This document shows positions 24,944 to 39,990 of a stretch of 64,000 nucleotides of DNA, piece after piece. The stretch comes from Cladorhizidae sp. MBARI D1340-BT2. Lineage: Eukaryota > Porifera > Demospongiae > Poecilosclerida > Cladorhizidae. The notes beneath the pieces are model-generated. The model did no database searches. It was not told where the DNA came from and was given only the letters and a program-made list of their open reading frames with translations. The first letter of the stretch is position 1; each line of letters begins with the position of its first letter. The stretch covers positions 186,001-250,000 of the forward strand of contig JAQNBH010000056.1 in assembly GCA_028752905.1 (NCBI GenBank), read 5' to 3'. The position numbers and the translations under genes were made by a program.

Positions 24944-26778
24944 CAGATTACTGTGCATAGGGAATACTTAATCACTACTTACTGTGCATAGGGAATAGTT
25001 CATCGCAACTTACTGTACATAGGGAATAGTTTATCGCTACTTACTGTGCATAGGGAATAGTTCATCGCTACTTACTGTGCATAGGGAATAGTTCATCAGT
25101 ACTTACTGTGCATAGGAAATAGTTCATCACTACTTACTTTGCATAGGCAAGAGTTCATACTTACTGTGAATAGGGAATAGTTCATCGCTACTTACTGTGC
25201 ATAGGGAGTAGTTCATCACTACTTACTGTGCATAGGGAATAGTTCATCGCTACTTACTGTGCATAGGGAATAGTTCATCACTACTTACTGTGCATAGGTA
25301 ATAGTTCATCACTACTTACTGTGCATAGGGAATAGTTCATTGCTACTTACTGTGCATAGGGAATAGTTCATCATTACTTACTGTGCATAGGGAATAGTTC
25401 ATCACTACTTACTGTGCATAGGGAATAGTTCATAGCTACTTACTGTGCATAGGGAATAGTTCATCGCTATTTACTGTGCATAGGGAATAGTTCATCCTAC
25501 TTACTGTGCATAGGGAATAGTTCATCACTACTTACTGTGCATAGGGAATAGTTCATCACTACTTACTGTGCATAGGGAAGAGTTCATCTCTACTTACTGT
25601 GCTTAGGGAATAGTTCATCACTACTTACTTTGCTTAGGCAATAGTTCATCACTACTTAATGTGCATAGGGAATAGTTCATCACTACTTACTGTGCATAGG
25701 GAATAGTTCATCGCTACTTACACTGCATAGGGAATTGTTCATCAGATTACTGTGCATAGGGAATAGTTCATTGCTACTTACTGTGCATATAGGGAATACT
25801 TCATCACTACTTACTGTGCATAGGGAATAGTTCATCGCTACTTACTGTGCATAGAGAATAGTTCATCGGTACTTACTGTGCATAAGGAATAGTTCATCAC
25901 TGCTTACTGTGCATAGGGAATAGTTCATCGCTACTTACTGTGCATAGGGAATAGTTCATCGCTACTTACTATGGATAGGGAATAGTTCATCAGTAATTAC
26001 TGTACATAGGGAATAGTTCATGCTACTTACTATGCATAGGCAATAGTTCATCACTACATACTGTGCATAGGGAATAGTTCATCGCTACTTACTGTGCATA
26101 GGGAATAGTTCATCACTACTTACTGTGCATAGGGAATAGTTCATCACTACTTACTTTGCATAGGCAAGAGTTCATACTTACTGTGCATAGGGAATAGTTC
26201 ATCGCTACTTATTGTGCATAGGGAATAGTTCATCCCTAATTACTTTGCATAGGGAATAGTTCATCACTAATTACTGTACATAGGGAATAGTTCATCGCCA
26301 CTTACTGTGCATAGGGAATAGTTCATCACTACTTACTTTGCATAGGCAAGAGTTCATACATACTGTGCATAGGGAATAGTTCATCGCTGCTTACTGTGCA
26401 TAGGGAGTAGTTCATCACTACTTACTGTGCATAGGGAATAGTTCATCGCTACTTACTGTGCATAGGGAATAGTTCATCACTACTTACTGTGCATAGGGAA
26501 TAGTTCATCGCTACTTACTGTGCATAGGGAATAGTTCATCACTACTTACTGTGCATAGGGAATAGTTCATCACTACTTACTTTGCATAGGCAAGAGTTCA
26601 TACTTACTGTGCATAGGGAATAGTTCATCGCTACTTACTCTGCATAGGGAATAGTTCATCAGATTACTGTGCATAGGGAATAGTTCATTGCTACTTACTG
26701 TGCATAGGGAATAATTCATCACTACTTACTGTGCATAGGGAATAGTTCATCGCAACTTACTGTACATAGGGAATAGTT

Positions 26779-27816
26779 CATCGCTACTTACTGTGCATAG
26801 GGAATAGTTCATCGCTACTTACTGTGCATAGGGAATAATTCATCACTACTTACTGTGCATAGGGAATAGTTCATCACTACTTACTGTGCATAGGGAATAG
26901 TTCATCGCTACTTACTGTGCATAGGGAATAGTTCATCAGTACTTACTGTAAATAGGGAACAGTTCATCCTACTTACTATGCAATGGCAATAGCATAGGGA
27001 ATAGTTCATCACTACTTACTTTGCATAGCCAATAGCTCATCACTATTTACTGTGCATAGGGAATAGTTCATCACTACTTACATTGCATAAGGAATAGTTC
27101 ATAACTACTTACTGTGCATAGGGAATATTTCACCACTACTTAATTTGCATAGGCAATAGTTCATCAGTACATACTGTGCATAGGGAATAGTTCATCGCTA
27201 CTTACTGTGCATAGGGAATAGTTCATAGCTACTTACTGTGCATAGGGAATTGTTCATCACTACTTACTGTGCATAGGGAATAGTTCATCACTACTTACTG
27301 TGCATAGGGAATAGTTCATCGCTACTTACAGTGCATAGAGAATAGTTCATCGGTACTTACTGTGCATAGGGAATAGTTCATCACTACTTACTGTGCATAG
27401 GGAATAGTTCATCGCTACTTATTGTGCATAGGGAATAGTTCATCACTACTTACTTTGCATAGGCAATAGTTCATCACTACTTAATGTGCATAGGGAATAG
27501 TTCATCACTACTTACTGTGCATAGGGAATAGTTCATCACTACTTACTGTGCAAAGGGAATAGTTCATCACTACTTACTGTGCATAGGGAATAGTTCATCA
27601 CTACTTACTGTGCATAGGGAATAGTTCATCGCTAGTTACTATGGATAGGGAATAGTTTATCAGTAATTACTGTACATAGGGAATAGTTCATGCTACTTAC
27701 TATGCATAGGCAATAGTTCATCACTACATACTGTGCATAGGGAATAGTTCATCGCTACTTACTGTGCATAGGGAATAGTTCATCACTACTTACTGTGCAT
27801 AGGGAATAGTTCATCA
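26779..27816 (+). repeat. Copy of 19,190-20,289, shorter by 62 bp
   Basis: Carries GTAAATAGGGAACAG, the 43-mer with CAATGGCAATAGC (26,981), CATTGCATAAGG and ACTATGGATAGG in the order of the 19-20 kb segment. Two monomers present at about 19,550 are absent near 27,130. It runs directly into the copy of 22,772 onward. Confidence 0.84.
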
Positions 27817-30140
27817 CTACTTACTTTGCATAGGCAAGAGTTCATACTTACTGTGCATAGGGAATAGTTCATCGCTACTTATTGTGCATAGGGAATAGTT
27901 CATCACTACTTACTGTGCATAGGGAATAGTTCATCGCCACTTACTATGCATAGGGAATAGTTCATCCCTAATTACTGTGCATAGGGAATAGTTCATCACT
28001 ACTTACTGTACATAGGGAATAGTTCATCGCCACTTACTGTGCATAGGGAATAGTTCATCACTACTTACTTTGCATAGGCAAGAGTTCATACATACTGTGG
28101 ATAGGGAATAGTTCATCGCTACTTACTGTGCATAGGGAGTAGTTCATCACTACTTACTGTGCATAGGGAATAGTTCATCGCTACTTACTGTGCATAGGGA
28201 ATAGTTCATCACTAATTACTGTGCATAGGGAATAGTTCATCACTACTTACTGTGCATAGGGAATAGTTCATCTCTACTTACTGTGCATAGGGAATAGTTC
28301 ATCGCTACTTACTGTGCATATGGAATAGTTCATCACTACTTACTTTGCATAGGCAATAGTTCATCACTACTTACTGTGCATAGGCAATAGTTCATCACTA
28401 CTTACTGTGCATAGAGAATAGTTCATCGCTACTTACTCTGCATAGGGAATAGTTCATAAGATTTCTGTGCATAGAAATAGTTCATTGCTACTTACTGTGC
28501 ATAGGGAATACTTCATCACTACTTACTGTGCATAGGGAATAGTTCATCGCAACTTACTGTACATAGGGAATAGTTCATCGCTACTTACTGTGCATAGGGA
28601 ATAGTTCATCGCTACTTACTGTGCATAGGGAATAGTTCATCACTACTTACTGTGCATAGGGAATAGTTCATCGCTACTTACTGTGCATAGAGAATAGTTC
28701 ATCGGTACTTACTGTGCATAGGGAATAGTTCATCACTACTTACTGTGCATAGGGAATAGTTCATCGCTACTTTCTGTGCATAGGTAACTACTTACTGTGC
28801 ATAGGGAATAGTTCTTCATTAGTTACTTTGCATAGGCAATAGTTCATCATTACTTACTGTGCATAGGGAATATTTCACCACTACTTAATTTGCATAGGCA
28901 ATAGTTCATCAGTACTTACTGTGCATAGGGAATAGTTCCTCGCTACTTACTGTGCATAAGGAATAGTTCATATCTACTTACTGTGCATAGGGAATTGTTC
29001 ATCAATACTTACTGTGCATAGGGAATAGTTCATCACTACTTACTGTGCATAGGGAATAGTTCATCGCTACTTACTGTGCATAGAGAATAGTTCATCGGTA
29101 CTTACTGTGCAAAGGGAATAGTTCATCACTACTTGCTGTGCATAGGGAATAGTTCATCGCTACTTATTGTGCATAGGGAATAGTTCATCACTACTTACTG
29201 TGCATAGGGAATAGTTCATCGTTACTTACTGTGCATAGGGAATAGTTCATCGCCACTTACTGTGCATAGGGAATAGTTCATCACTACTTACTTTGCATAG
29301 GCAAGAGTTCATACTTACTGTGCATAGGGAATAGTTCATCGCTACTTACTGTGCATAGGGAGTAGTTCATCACTACTTACTGTGCATAGGGAATAGTTCA
29401 TCACTACTTACTGTGCATAGGGAATAGTTCATCACTACTTACTGTGCATAGGGAATAGTTCATCTCTACTTACAGTGCATAGGGAATTGTTCATCGCTAC
29501 TTACTGTGCATATGGAATAGTTCATCACTACTTACTTTGCATAGGCAATAGTTCATCACTACTTACTGTGCATAGGCAATAGTTCATCACTACTTACTGT
29601 GCATAGGGAATAGTTCATCGCTACTTACTCTGCATAGGGAATAGTTCATCAGATTACTGTGCATAGGGAATAGTTCATTGCTACTTACTGTGCATAGGGA
29701 ATACTTAATCACTACTTACTGTGCATAGGGAATAGTTCATCGCCACTTACTGTACATAGGGAATAGTTCATCGCTACTTACTGTGCATAGGGAATAGTTC
29801 ATCGCTACTTACTGTGAATAGGGAATAGTTCATCACTACTTACTGTGCATAGGGAATAGTTCATCGCTACTTACTGTGCATAGAGAATAGTTCATCGGTA
29901 CTTACTGTGCATAGGGAATAGTTCATCACTACTTACTATGCATAGGGAATAGTTCATCTCTACTTACAGTGCATAGGGAATAGTTCATCGCTACTTACTG
30001 TGCATATGGAATAGTTCATCACTACTTACTTTGCATAGGCAATAGTTCATCACTACTTACTGTGCATAGGCAATAGTTCATCACTACTTACTGTGCATAG
30101 GGAATAGTTCATCGCTACTTACTCTGCATAGGGAATAGTT
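27817..30140 (+). repeat. Copy of 22,772-24,943 with five extra monomers
   Basis: Follows 22,772-24,940 at offset 5,045, then contains a 155-bp stretch from about 29,989 to 30,143 with TATGGAATAG and two GGCAATAG monomers before CATCAGATTA. The segment before it is the 19-20 kb type, so the order here is 19.2-20.3 kb then 22.8-24.9 kb. The 20.3-22.8 kb insertion is lacking. Confidence 0.84.
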
Positions 30141-31799
30141 CATCAGATTACTGTGCATAGGGAATACTTAATCACTACTTACTGTGCATAGGGAATAGTT
30201 CATCGCAACTTACTGTACATAGGGAATAGTTTATCGCTACTTACTGTGCATAGGGAATAGTTCATCACTACTTACTGTACATAGGGAATAGTTCATCGTC
30301 ACTTACTGTGCATAGGGAATAGTTCATCGCTACTTACTGTGCATAGGCAAGAGTTCATACTTACTGTGCATAGGGAATAGTTCATCGCTACTTACTATGC
30401 AATGGCAATAGCATAGGGAATAGTTCATCACCACTTACTTTGCATAGCCATTAGCTCATCACTATTTACTGTGCATAGGAAATAGTTCATCACTACTTAC
30501 ATTGCATAAGGAATAGTTCATAACTACTTACTGTGCATAGGGAATAGTTCTTCATTAGTTAATTTGCATAGGCAAGAGTTCATCAGTACTTACTGTGCAT
30601 AGGGAATAGTTCATCGCTACTTACTGTGCATAGGGAATAGTTCATAGCTACTTACTTTGCATAGGGAATTGTTCATCACTACTTACTGTGCATACGGAAT
30701 AGTTCATCACTACTTACTGTGCATAGGGAATAGTTCATCGTTACTTACTGTGCATAGAGAATAGTTCATCGGTACTTACTGTGCATAGGGAATAGTTCAT
30801 CACTACTTACTGTGCATAGGGAATAGTTCATCGCTACTTATTGTGCATAGGGAATAGTTCATCACTACTTACTGTGCATAGGGAATAGTTCATCGTTACT
30901 TACTGTGCATAGGGAATAGTTCATCGCCACATACTATGCATTGGGAATAGTTCATCCCTACTTACTGTGCATAGGGAATATTTCATCACTACTTACTGTA
31001 CATAGGGAATAGTTCATCGCCACTTACTGTGCATAGGGAATAGTTCATCACTACTTACTTTGCATAGGCAAGAGTTCATACTTACTGTGCATAGGGAATA
31101 GTTCATCGCTACTTACTGTGCATAGGGAGTAGTTCATCACTACTTACTGTGCATAGGGAATAGTTCATCGCTACTTACTGTACATAGGGAATAGTTCATC
31201 ACTACTTACTGTGCATAGGGAATAGTTCATCACTACTTACTGTGCATAGGGAATAGTTCATTTCTACTTACTGTGCATAGGGAATAGTTCATCGCTACTT
31301 ACTGTGAATATGGAATAGTTCATCACTACTTACTTTGCATAGGCAATAGTTCATCACTACTTACCGTGCATAGGCAATAGTTCATCACTACTTACTGTGC
31401 ATAGGGAATAGTTCATCGCTACTTACTCTGCATAGGGAATAGTTCATCAGATTACTGTGCATAGGGAATAGTTCATTGCTACTTACTGTGCATAGGGAAT
31501 ACTTCATCACTACTTACTGAACATAGGGAATAGTTCATCGCAACTTACTGTACATAGGGAATAGTTCATCGCTACTTACTGTGTATTGGGAATAGTTCAT
31601 CGCTACTTACTGTGCATAGGGAATAGTTCATCACTACTTACTGTGCATAGGGAATAGTTCATCGCTACTTACTGTGCATAGAGAATAGTTCATCGGTACT
31701 TACTGTGCATACGGAATAGTTCATCACTACTTACTGTGCATAGGGAATAGTTCATCGCTACTTACTGTGCATAGGGAATAGTTCATCAGTACTTACTAT

Positions 31800-34700
31800 A
31801 AATAGGGAATAGTTCATCCTACTTACTATGCAATGGCAATAGCATAGGGAATAGTTCATCACTACTTACTTTGCATAGCCAATAGCTCATCACTATTTAC
31901 TGTGCATAGGGAATAGTTCATCACTACTTACATTGCATAAGGAATAGTTCATAAATACTTACTGTGCATAGGGAATAGTTCTTCATTAGTTACTTTGCAT
32001 AGACAATAGTTCATCATTACTTACTGTGCATAGGGAATATTTCACCACTACTTAATTTGAATAGGCAATAGTTCATCAGTACTTACTGTGCATAGGGAAT
32101 AGTTCATCGCTACTTACTGTGCATAGGGAATAGTTCATAGCTACTTATACTGTGCATAGGGAATTGTTCATCACTACTTACTGTGCATAGGGAATAGTTC
32201 ATCACTACTTACTGTGCATAGGGAATAGTTCATCGCTACTTACTGTACATAGAGAATAGTTCATAGCTACTTATACTGTGCATAGGGAATTGTTCATCAC
32301 TACTTACTGTGCATAGGGAATAGTTCATCACTACTTACTGTGCATAGGGAATAGTTCATCACTACTTACTGTGCATAGGGAATAGTTCATCGCTACTTAT
32401 TGTGCATAGGGAATAGTTCATCACTACTTACTGTGCATAGGGAATATTTCATCGATACTTACTGTGCATAGGGAATAGTTCATCGCCACTTACTATGCAT
32501 AGGGAATAGTTCATCCCTACTTACTGTGCATAGGGAATAGTTCATCACTACTTACTGTAAATAGTGAATAGTTCATCGCCACTTACTGTGCATAGGGAAT
32601 AGTTCATCACTACTTACTTTGCATAGGCAAGAGTTCATACTTACTGTGCATAGGGAGTAGTTCATCACTACTTACTGTGCATAGGGAATAGTTCATCGCT
32701 ACTTACTGTGCATAGGGAATAGTTCATCACTACTTACTGTGCATAGGGAATAGTTCATCACTACTTACTGTGCATAGGGAATAGTTCATCTCTACTTACT
32801 GTGCATAGGGAATAGTTCATCGCTACTTACTGTGCATATGGAATAGTTCATCACTACTTACTTTGCATAGGCAATAGTTCATCACTACTTACTGTGCATA
32901 GGCAATAGTTCATCACTACTTACTGTGCATAGGGAATAGTTCATCGCTACTTACTCTGCATAGGGAATAGTTCATCAGATTACTGTGCATAGGGAATAGT
33001 TCATTGCTACTAACTGTGCATAGGGAATACTTCATCACTACTTACTGAACATAGGGAATAGTTCATCGCATCTTACTGTACATAGGGAATAGTTCATCTC
33101 AACTTACTGTGTATAGGGAATAGTTCATCGCTACTTACTGTGCATAGGGAATAGTTCATCACTACTTACTGTGCAAAGGGAATAGTTCATCGCTACTTAC
33201 TGTGCATAGAGAATAGTTCATCGGTACTTACTGTGCATACGGAATAGTTCATCACTACTTACTGTGCATAGGGAATAGTTCATCGCTACTTACTGTGCAT
33301 AGGGAATAGTTTATCAGTACTTACTGTAAATAGGGAATAGTTCATCCTACTTACTATGCAATGGCAATAGCATAGGGAATAGTTCATCACTACTTACTTT
33401 GCATAGCCAATAGCTCATCACTATTTACTGTGCATAGGGAATAGTTCATCACTACTTACATTGCATAATGAATAGTTCATAAATACTTACTGTGCATAGA
33501 GAATAGTTCTTCATTAGTTACTTTGCATAGGCAATAGTTCATCATTACTTACTGTGCATAGGGAATATTTCACCACTACTTAATTTGCATAGGCAATAGT
33601 TCATCAGTACTTACTGTGCATAGGGAATAGTTCATCTCTACTTACTGTGCATAGGGAATAGTTCATAGCTACTTACTGTGCATAGGGAATAGTTCATCAC
33701 TACTTACTATGCATAGGGAATAGTTCATCACTACTTACTGTGCATAGGGAATAGTTCATCGCTACTTACTGTACATAGAGAATAGTTCATCGGTACTTAC
33801 TGTGCATAGGGAATAGTTCATCACTACTTACTGTGCATAGGGAATAGTACATCGCTACTTACTGTGCATAGGGAATAGTTCATCAGTACTTACTTTGCAT
33901 AGCCAATAGCTCATCACTATTTACTGTGCAAAGGGAATAGTTCATCACTACTTACATTGCATAAGGAATAGTTCATAACTACTTACTGTCATAGGGAATA
34001 GTTCTTCATTAGTTACTTTGCATAGGCAATAGTTCATCATTACTTGCTGTGCATAGGGAATATTTCACCACTACTTAATTTGCATAGGTCATCAGTACTT
34101 ACTGTGTATAGGGAATAGTTCATCGCTACTTACTGTGCATAGGGAATAGTTCTTCACTACTTACTGTGCATAAGGAATAGTTCTTCATCATTACTTACTG
34201 TGTATTGGGAATCGTTACTTACTGTGCATAGGGAATAGGTCATCACTACTTACTTTGCATAGGCAATAGTTCAACATTACTTGCTGTGCATTAGGAATAG
34301 TTATTCGCTACTTTCTGTGCATAGGGAATAGTTCATCACTACTTATTGTGCATAGGGAATAGTTTATCGCAACTTACTGTGCATAGGGAATAGTTCATCA
34401 GTACTTACTGTGCATAGGGAATAGTTCATCACTACTTACTGTGCATAGGTAATAGTTCATCACTACTTACTGTGCATTTGGAATAGTTCATCGCTACTTA
34501 CTGTGCATAGGGAATAGTTCATCACTACTTACTGTGCATAGGGAATAGTTCATCACTAGTTCATAGCTACTTACTGTGCATAGGGAATAGTTCATCGCTA
34601 TTTACTGTGCATAGGGAATAGTTCATCCCTACTTACTGTGCATAGGGAATAGTTCATCACTACTTACTGTGCGTAGGGAATAGTTCATCACTACTTACTG

Positions 34701-37700
34701 TGCATAGGGAATAGTTCATCGCTACTTACTGTGCATAGGGAATAGTTCATCTCTACTTACTGTGCATAGGGAAGAGTTCATCTCTACTTACTGTGCATAG
34801 GGAATAGTTCATCACTACTTACTTTGCATAGGCAATAGTTCATCTCTACTTAATGTGCATAGGGAATAGTTCATCACTACTTACTGTGCATAGGGAATAG
34901 TTCATCGCTACTTACTCTGCATAGGGTATAGTTCATCAGATTACTGTGCATAGGGAATAGTTCATTGCTACTTACTGTGCATATAGGGAATACTTCATCA
35001 CTACTTACTGTGCATAGGGAATAGTTCATCACTACTTACTGTACATAGGGAATAGTTGATCGCTACTTACTGTGTAAAGGGAATAGTTCATCACTACTTA
35101 CTGTGCATAGGGAATAGTTCATCACTACTTACTGTACATAGGTAATAGTTCATCGCTACTTACTATGGATAGGGAATAGTTCATCAGTAATTACTGTACA
35201 TAGGGAATAGTTCATGCTACTTACTATGCATAGGCAATAGTTCATCACTACTTACTGTGCATAGGGAATAGTTCATCGCTACTTACTGTGCATAGGGAAT
35301 AGTTCATCACTACTTACTGTGCATAGGGAATAATTATTCACTTCTTACTGTGCAATGGGAATAGTTCATCACTACTTACTGTGCATAGGGAATAGTTCAT
35401 CGCTACTTACTATGCATAGGGAATAGTTCATCCCGACTTACTGTGCATAGGGAATAGTTCATCACTACTTACTGTAAATAGGGAATAGTTCATCGCCACT
35501 TACTGTGCATAGGGAATAGTTCATCACTACTTACTTTGCATAGGCAAGAGTTCATACTCACTGTGCATAGGGAATAGTTCATCGCTACATACTATTCATA
35601 GGGAGTAGTTCATCACTACTTACTATGCATAGGGAATAGTTCATCGCTACTTAATGTGCATAGGGAATAGTTCATCACTACTTACTGTGCATAGGGAATA
35701 GTTCATCACTACTTACTGTGCATAGGGAATAGTTCATCTCTACTTACTGTGCATAGGGAATAGTTCATCGCTAATTACTGTGCATATGGAATAGTTCATC
35801 ACTACTTACTTTGCATAGGCAATAGTTCATCACTACTTACTGTGCATAGGCAATAGTTCATCACTACTTACTGTGCATAGGGAATAGTTCATCGCTACTT
35901 ACTCTGCATAGGGAATAGTTCATCAGATTATTGTGCATAGGGAATAGTTCATTGCTACTTACTGTGCATTGCGAATACTTCATCACTACTTACTGTGCAT
36001 AGGGAATAGTTCATCGCAACTTACTGTACACTTAGGGAATAGTTCATCGCTACTTACTGTGCATAAATAATAGTTCATCGCTACTTACTGTGAATAGGGA
36101 ATAGTTCATCACTACTTACTGTGCATAGGGAATAGTTCATCGCTACTTACTGTGCATAGAGAATAGTTCATCGGTACTTACTGTGCATAGGGAATAGTTC
36201 ATCACTACTTACTGTGCATAGGGAATAGTTCATCTCTACTTACTGTGCATAGGGAATAGTTCATCAGTAATTACTGTAAATAGGGAATAGTTCATCCTAC
36301 TTACTATGCAATGGCAATAGCATAGGGAATAGTTCATCACTACTTACTTTGCATAGCCAATAGCTCATCACTATTTACTGTGCATAGGGAATAGTTCATC
36401 ACAACTTACATTGCATAAGGATTAGTTTATAACTACTTACTGTGCATAGGGAATAGTTCTTCATTAGTTACTTTGCATAGGCAATAGTTCATCATTACTT
36501 ACTGTGCAAAGGGAATATTTCACCACTACTTAATTTGCATAGGCAATAGTTCATCAGTACTTACTGTGCATAGGGAATAGTTCATCGCTACTTACTGTGC
36601 ATAGGGAATAGTTCTTCACTACTTACTGTGCATAAGGAATAGTTCTTCATCACTACTTACTGTGTATAGGGAATCGCTACTTACTGTGCATAGGGAATAG
36701 TTCATCACTACTTACTGTGCATAGGGAATAGTTCATCGCAACTTACTGTGCATTGGGAATAATTCATCAGTACTTACTGTGCATATGGAATAGTTCATCA
36801 CTACTTACTGTGCATAGGATATAGTTCATCACTACTTACTGTGCGTAGGGAATAGTTCATCGCTACTTACTGTGCATAGGGAATAGTTCATCACTACTTA
36901 CTGTGCATAGGGAATAGTTCATCTCTACTTACTGTGCATAGGGAATAGTTCATCACTACTTACTGTGCATAGGGAATAGTTCATCGCTACTTACTATGGA
37001 TAGGGAATAGTTCATCAGTAATTACTGTACATAGGGAATAGTTCATCCTACTTACTATGCATAGGCAATAGTTCATCACTACTTACTGTGCATAGGGAAT
37101 AGTTCATCGCTACTTACTGTGCATAGGGAATAGTTAATCGCTACAATCTGTGCATAGGGAATAATTATTCACTACTTACTGTGCAATGGGAATAGTTCAT
37201 CGCAACTTACTGTGCATTGGGAATAGTTCATCAGTACTTACTGTGCATAGGGAATAGTTCATCACTACTTACTGTGCATAGGATATAGTTCATCACTACT
37301 TACTGTGCGTAGGGAATAGTTCATCGCTACTTACTGTGCAATGGGAATAGTTCATCACTACTTACTGTCCATAGTGAATAGTTCTTCATTACTTACTGTG
37401 CATAGGGAATAGTTCATCACTACTTACTGTGCATAGGGAATAGTTCATCGCTACTTACTATGGATAGGGAATAGTTCATCAGTAATTACTGTACATAGGG
37501 AATAGTTCATCCTACTTACTATGCATAGGCAATAGTTCATCACTACTTACTGTGAATAGGGAATAGTTCATCGCTACTTACTGTGCAATGGGAATAGTTC
37601 ATCACTACTTACTGTCCATAGTGAATACTTCTTCACTACTTACTGTGCATAGGGAATAGTTCATCACTACTTACTGTGCATAGGGAATAGTTCATCACTA

Positions 37701-39990
37701 CTTACTGTGCATAGGGAATAGTTCATCGCTACTTACTATGCAAAGGGAATAGTTCATCCCTACTTACTGTCCATAGGGAATAGTTCATCACTACTTACTG
37801 TACATAGGGAATAGTTCATCGCCACTTACTGTGCATAGGGAATAGTTCATCACTACTTACTTTGCATAGGCAAGAGTTCATACTTACTGTACATAGGGAA
37901 TAGTTCATCGCTACTTACTGTGCATAGGGAGTAGTTCATCACTACTTACTGTGCATATGGAATAGTTCATCGCTACTTACTGTGCATAGGGAATAGTTCA
38001 TCACTACTTACTGTGCATAGGGAATAGTTCATCTCTACTTACTGTGCATAGGGAATAGTTCATCGCTACTTACTGTGCATATGGAATAGTTCATCACTAC
38101 TTACTTTGCATAGGCAATAGTTCATCACTACTTACTGTGCATAGGGAATAGTTCATCACTACTTACTGTGCATAGGGAATAGTTCATCGCTACTTACTCT
38201 GCATAGATAATAGTTCATCAGATTACTGTGCATAGGGAATAGTTCATTGCGATTTACTGTGCATAGGGAATACTTCATCACTACTTACTGTGCATAGGGA
38301 ATAGTTCATAGCAACTTACTGTACATAGGGAATAGTTCATCGCTACTTACTGTGCATAGGGAATAGTTCATCACTTCTTACTGTGCATAGGGAATAGTTC
38401 ATCACTACTTACTGTGCATAGGGAATAGTTCATCGCTACTTACTGTGCATAGAGAATAGTTCACGGTACTTACTGTGCATAGGGAATAGTTCATCACTAT
38501 TTACTGTGCATAGGGAATAGTTCATCGCTACTTACTGTGCATAGGGAATAGTTCATCAGTAATTACTGTAAATAGGGAATAGTTCATCCTACTTACTATG
38601 CAATGGCAATAGCATAGGGAATAGTTCATCACTACTTACTTTGCATAGCCAATAGCTCATCACTATTTACTGTACATAGTGAATATTTCATCACTACTTA
38701 CTGTGCATAGGGAATAGTTCTTCATTAGTTACTTTGCATAGGCAATAGTTCATCGTTACTTACTGTGCATAGGTCACCACTACTTAATTTGCATAGGCAA
38801 TAGTTCATCAGTACTTACTGTGCATAGGGAATAGTTTTTCGCTACTTTCTGTGCATAGGTCATCACTACTTACTGTGCATAGGGAATAGTTCATCGCAAC
38901 TTACTGTGCATAGGGAATAGATCATCAGTACTTACTGTGCATAGGGAATAGTTCATCACTACTTACTGTGCATAGGGAATAGTTCATCACTACCTACTGT
39001 GCATAGGGAATAGTTCATCGCTACTTACTGTGCATAGGGAATAGTACATCACTACTTACTGTGCATAGGGAATAGTTCATCACTACTTACTGTGCTTAGG
39101 GAGTAGTTCATAGCTACTTATTGTGCATAGGGAATAGTTCATCGCTATTTACTGTGCATAGGGAATAGTTCAACCCTACTTACTGTGCATAGGGAATAGT
39201 TCATCACTACTTACTGTGCATAGGGAATAGCTCATCACTACTTACTGTGCATAGGGAATAGTTCATCGCCACTTACTGTGCATAGGGAAAAGTTCATCTC
39301 TACTTACTGTGCATAGGGAATAGTTCATCTCTACTTACTGTGCATAGGGAATAGTTCATCACTACTTACTGTGCATAGGGAATAGTTCATCACTACTTAC
39401 TGTGCATAGGGAATAGCTCATCACTACTTACTGTGCATAGGGAATAGTTCATCGCTACTTACTGTGCATAGGGAATAGTTCATCTCTACTTACTGTGCAT
39501 AGGGAATAGTTCATCACTACTTACTATGCATAGGCAATAGTTCATCACTACTTTCTGTGCATAGGGAATAGTTCATCACTACTTACTGTGCATAGGCAAT
39601 AGTTCATCGCTACTTACTCTGCATAGGGAATAGTTCATCAGATTAGTGTGCATAGGGAATAGTTCATTGCAACTTACTGTGCATATAGGGAATACTTCAT
39701 CACTGCTTAGTGTGCATAGGGAATAGTTCATCGCTACTTACTGTACATAGGGAATAGTTCATCGCTACTTACTGTGCATAGGGAATAGTTCATCGCTACT
39801 TACTGTGCATAGGGAATAGTTCATCGCTACTTACTGTGCATAGGGAATAGTTCATCGCTACTTACTGTGCATAGGGAATAGTTCATCAGTACTTACTGTG
39901 CATAGGGAATAGTTCATCGCTTCTGACTGTGCATAGGGAATAATTCATCACTACTTACTTTGCATAGGCAATAGTTCATCGCTACTAACT
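31800..39990 (+). repeat. More diverged part of block II
   Basis: The block II series continues, with 43-mers at 31,831, 33,359, 36,309 and 38,601, but offsets between copies change more often and local private variants appear. Examples are CTTATACTGTG near 32,145 and 32,270, TGCATATAGGG near 34,980 and 39,685, and TACACTTAGGG near 36,027. The GGCAAGAGTTCATACTT 27-mer persists near 32,625, 35,540 and 37,870. I read this as older HOR copies not recently homogenised. Confidence 0.65.
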
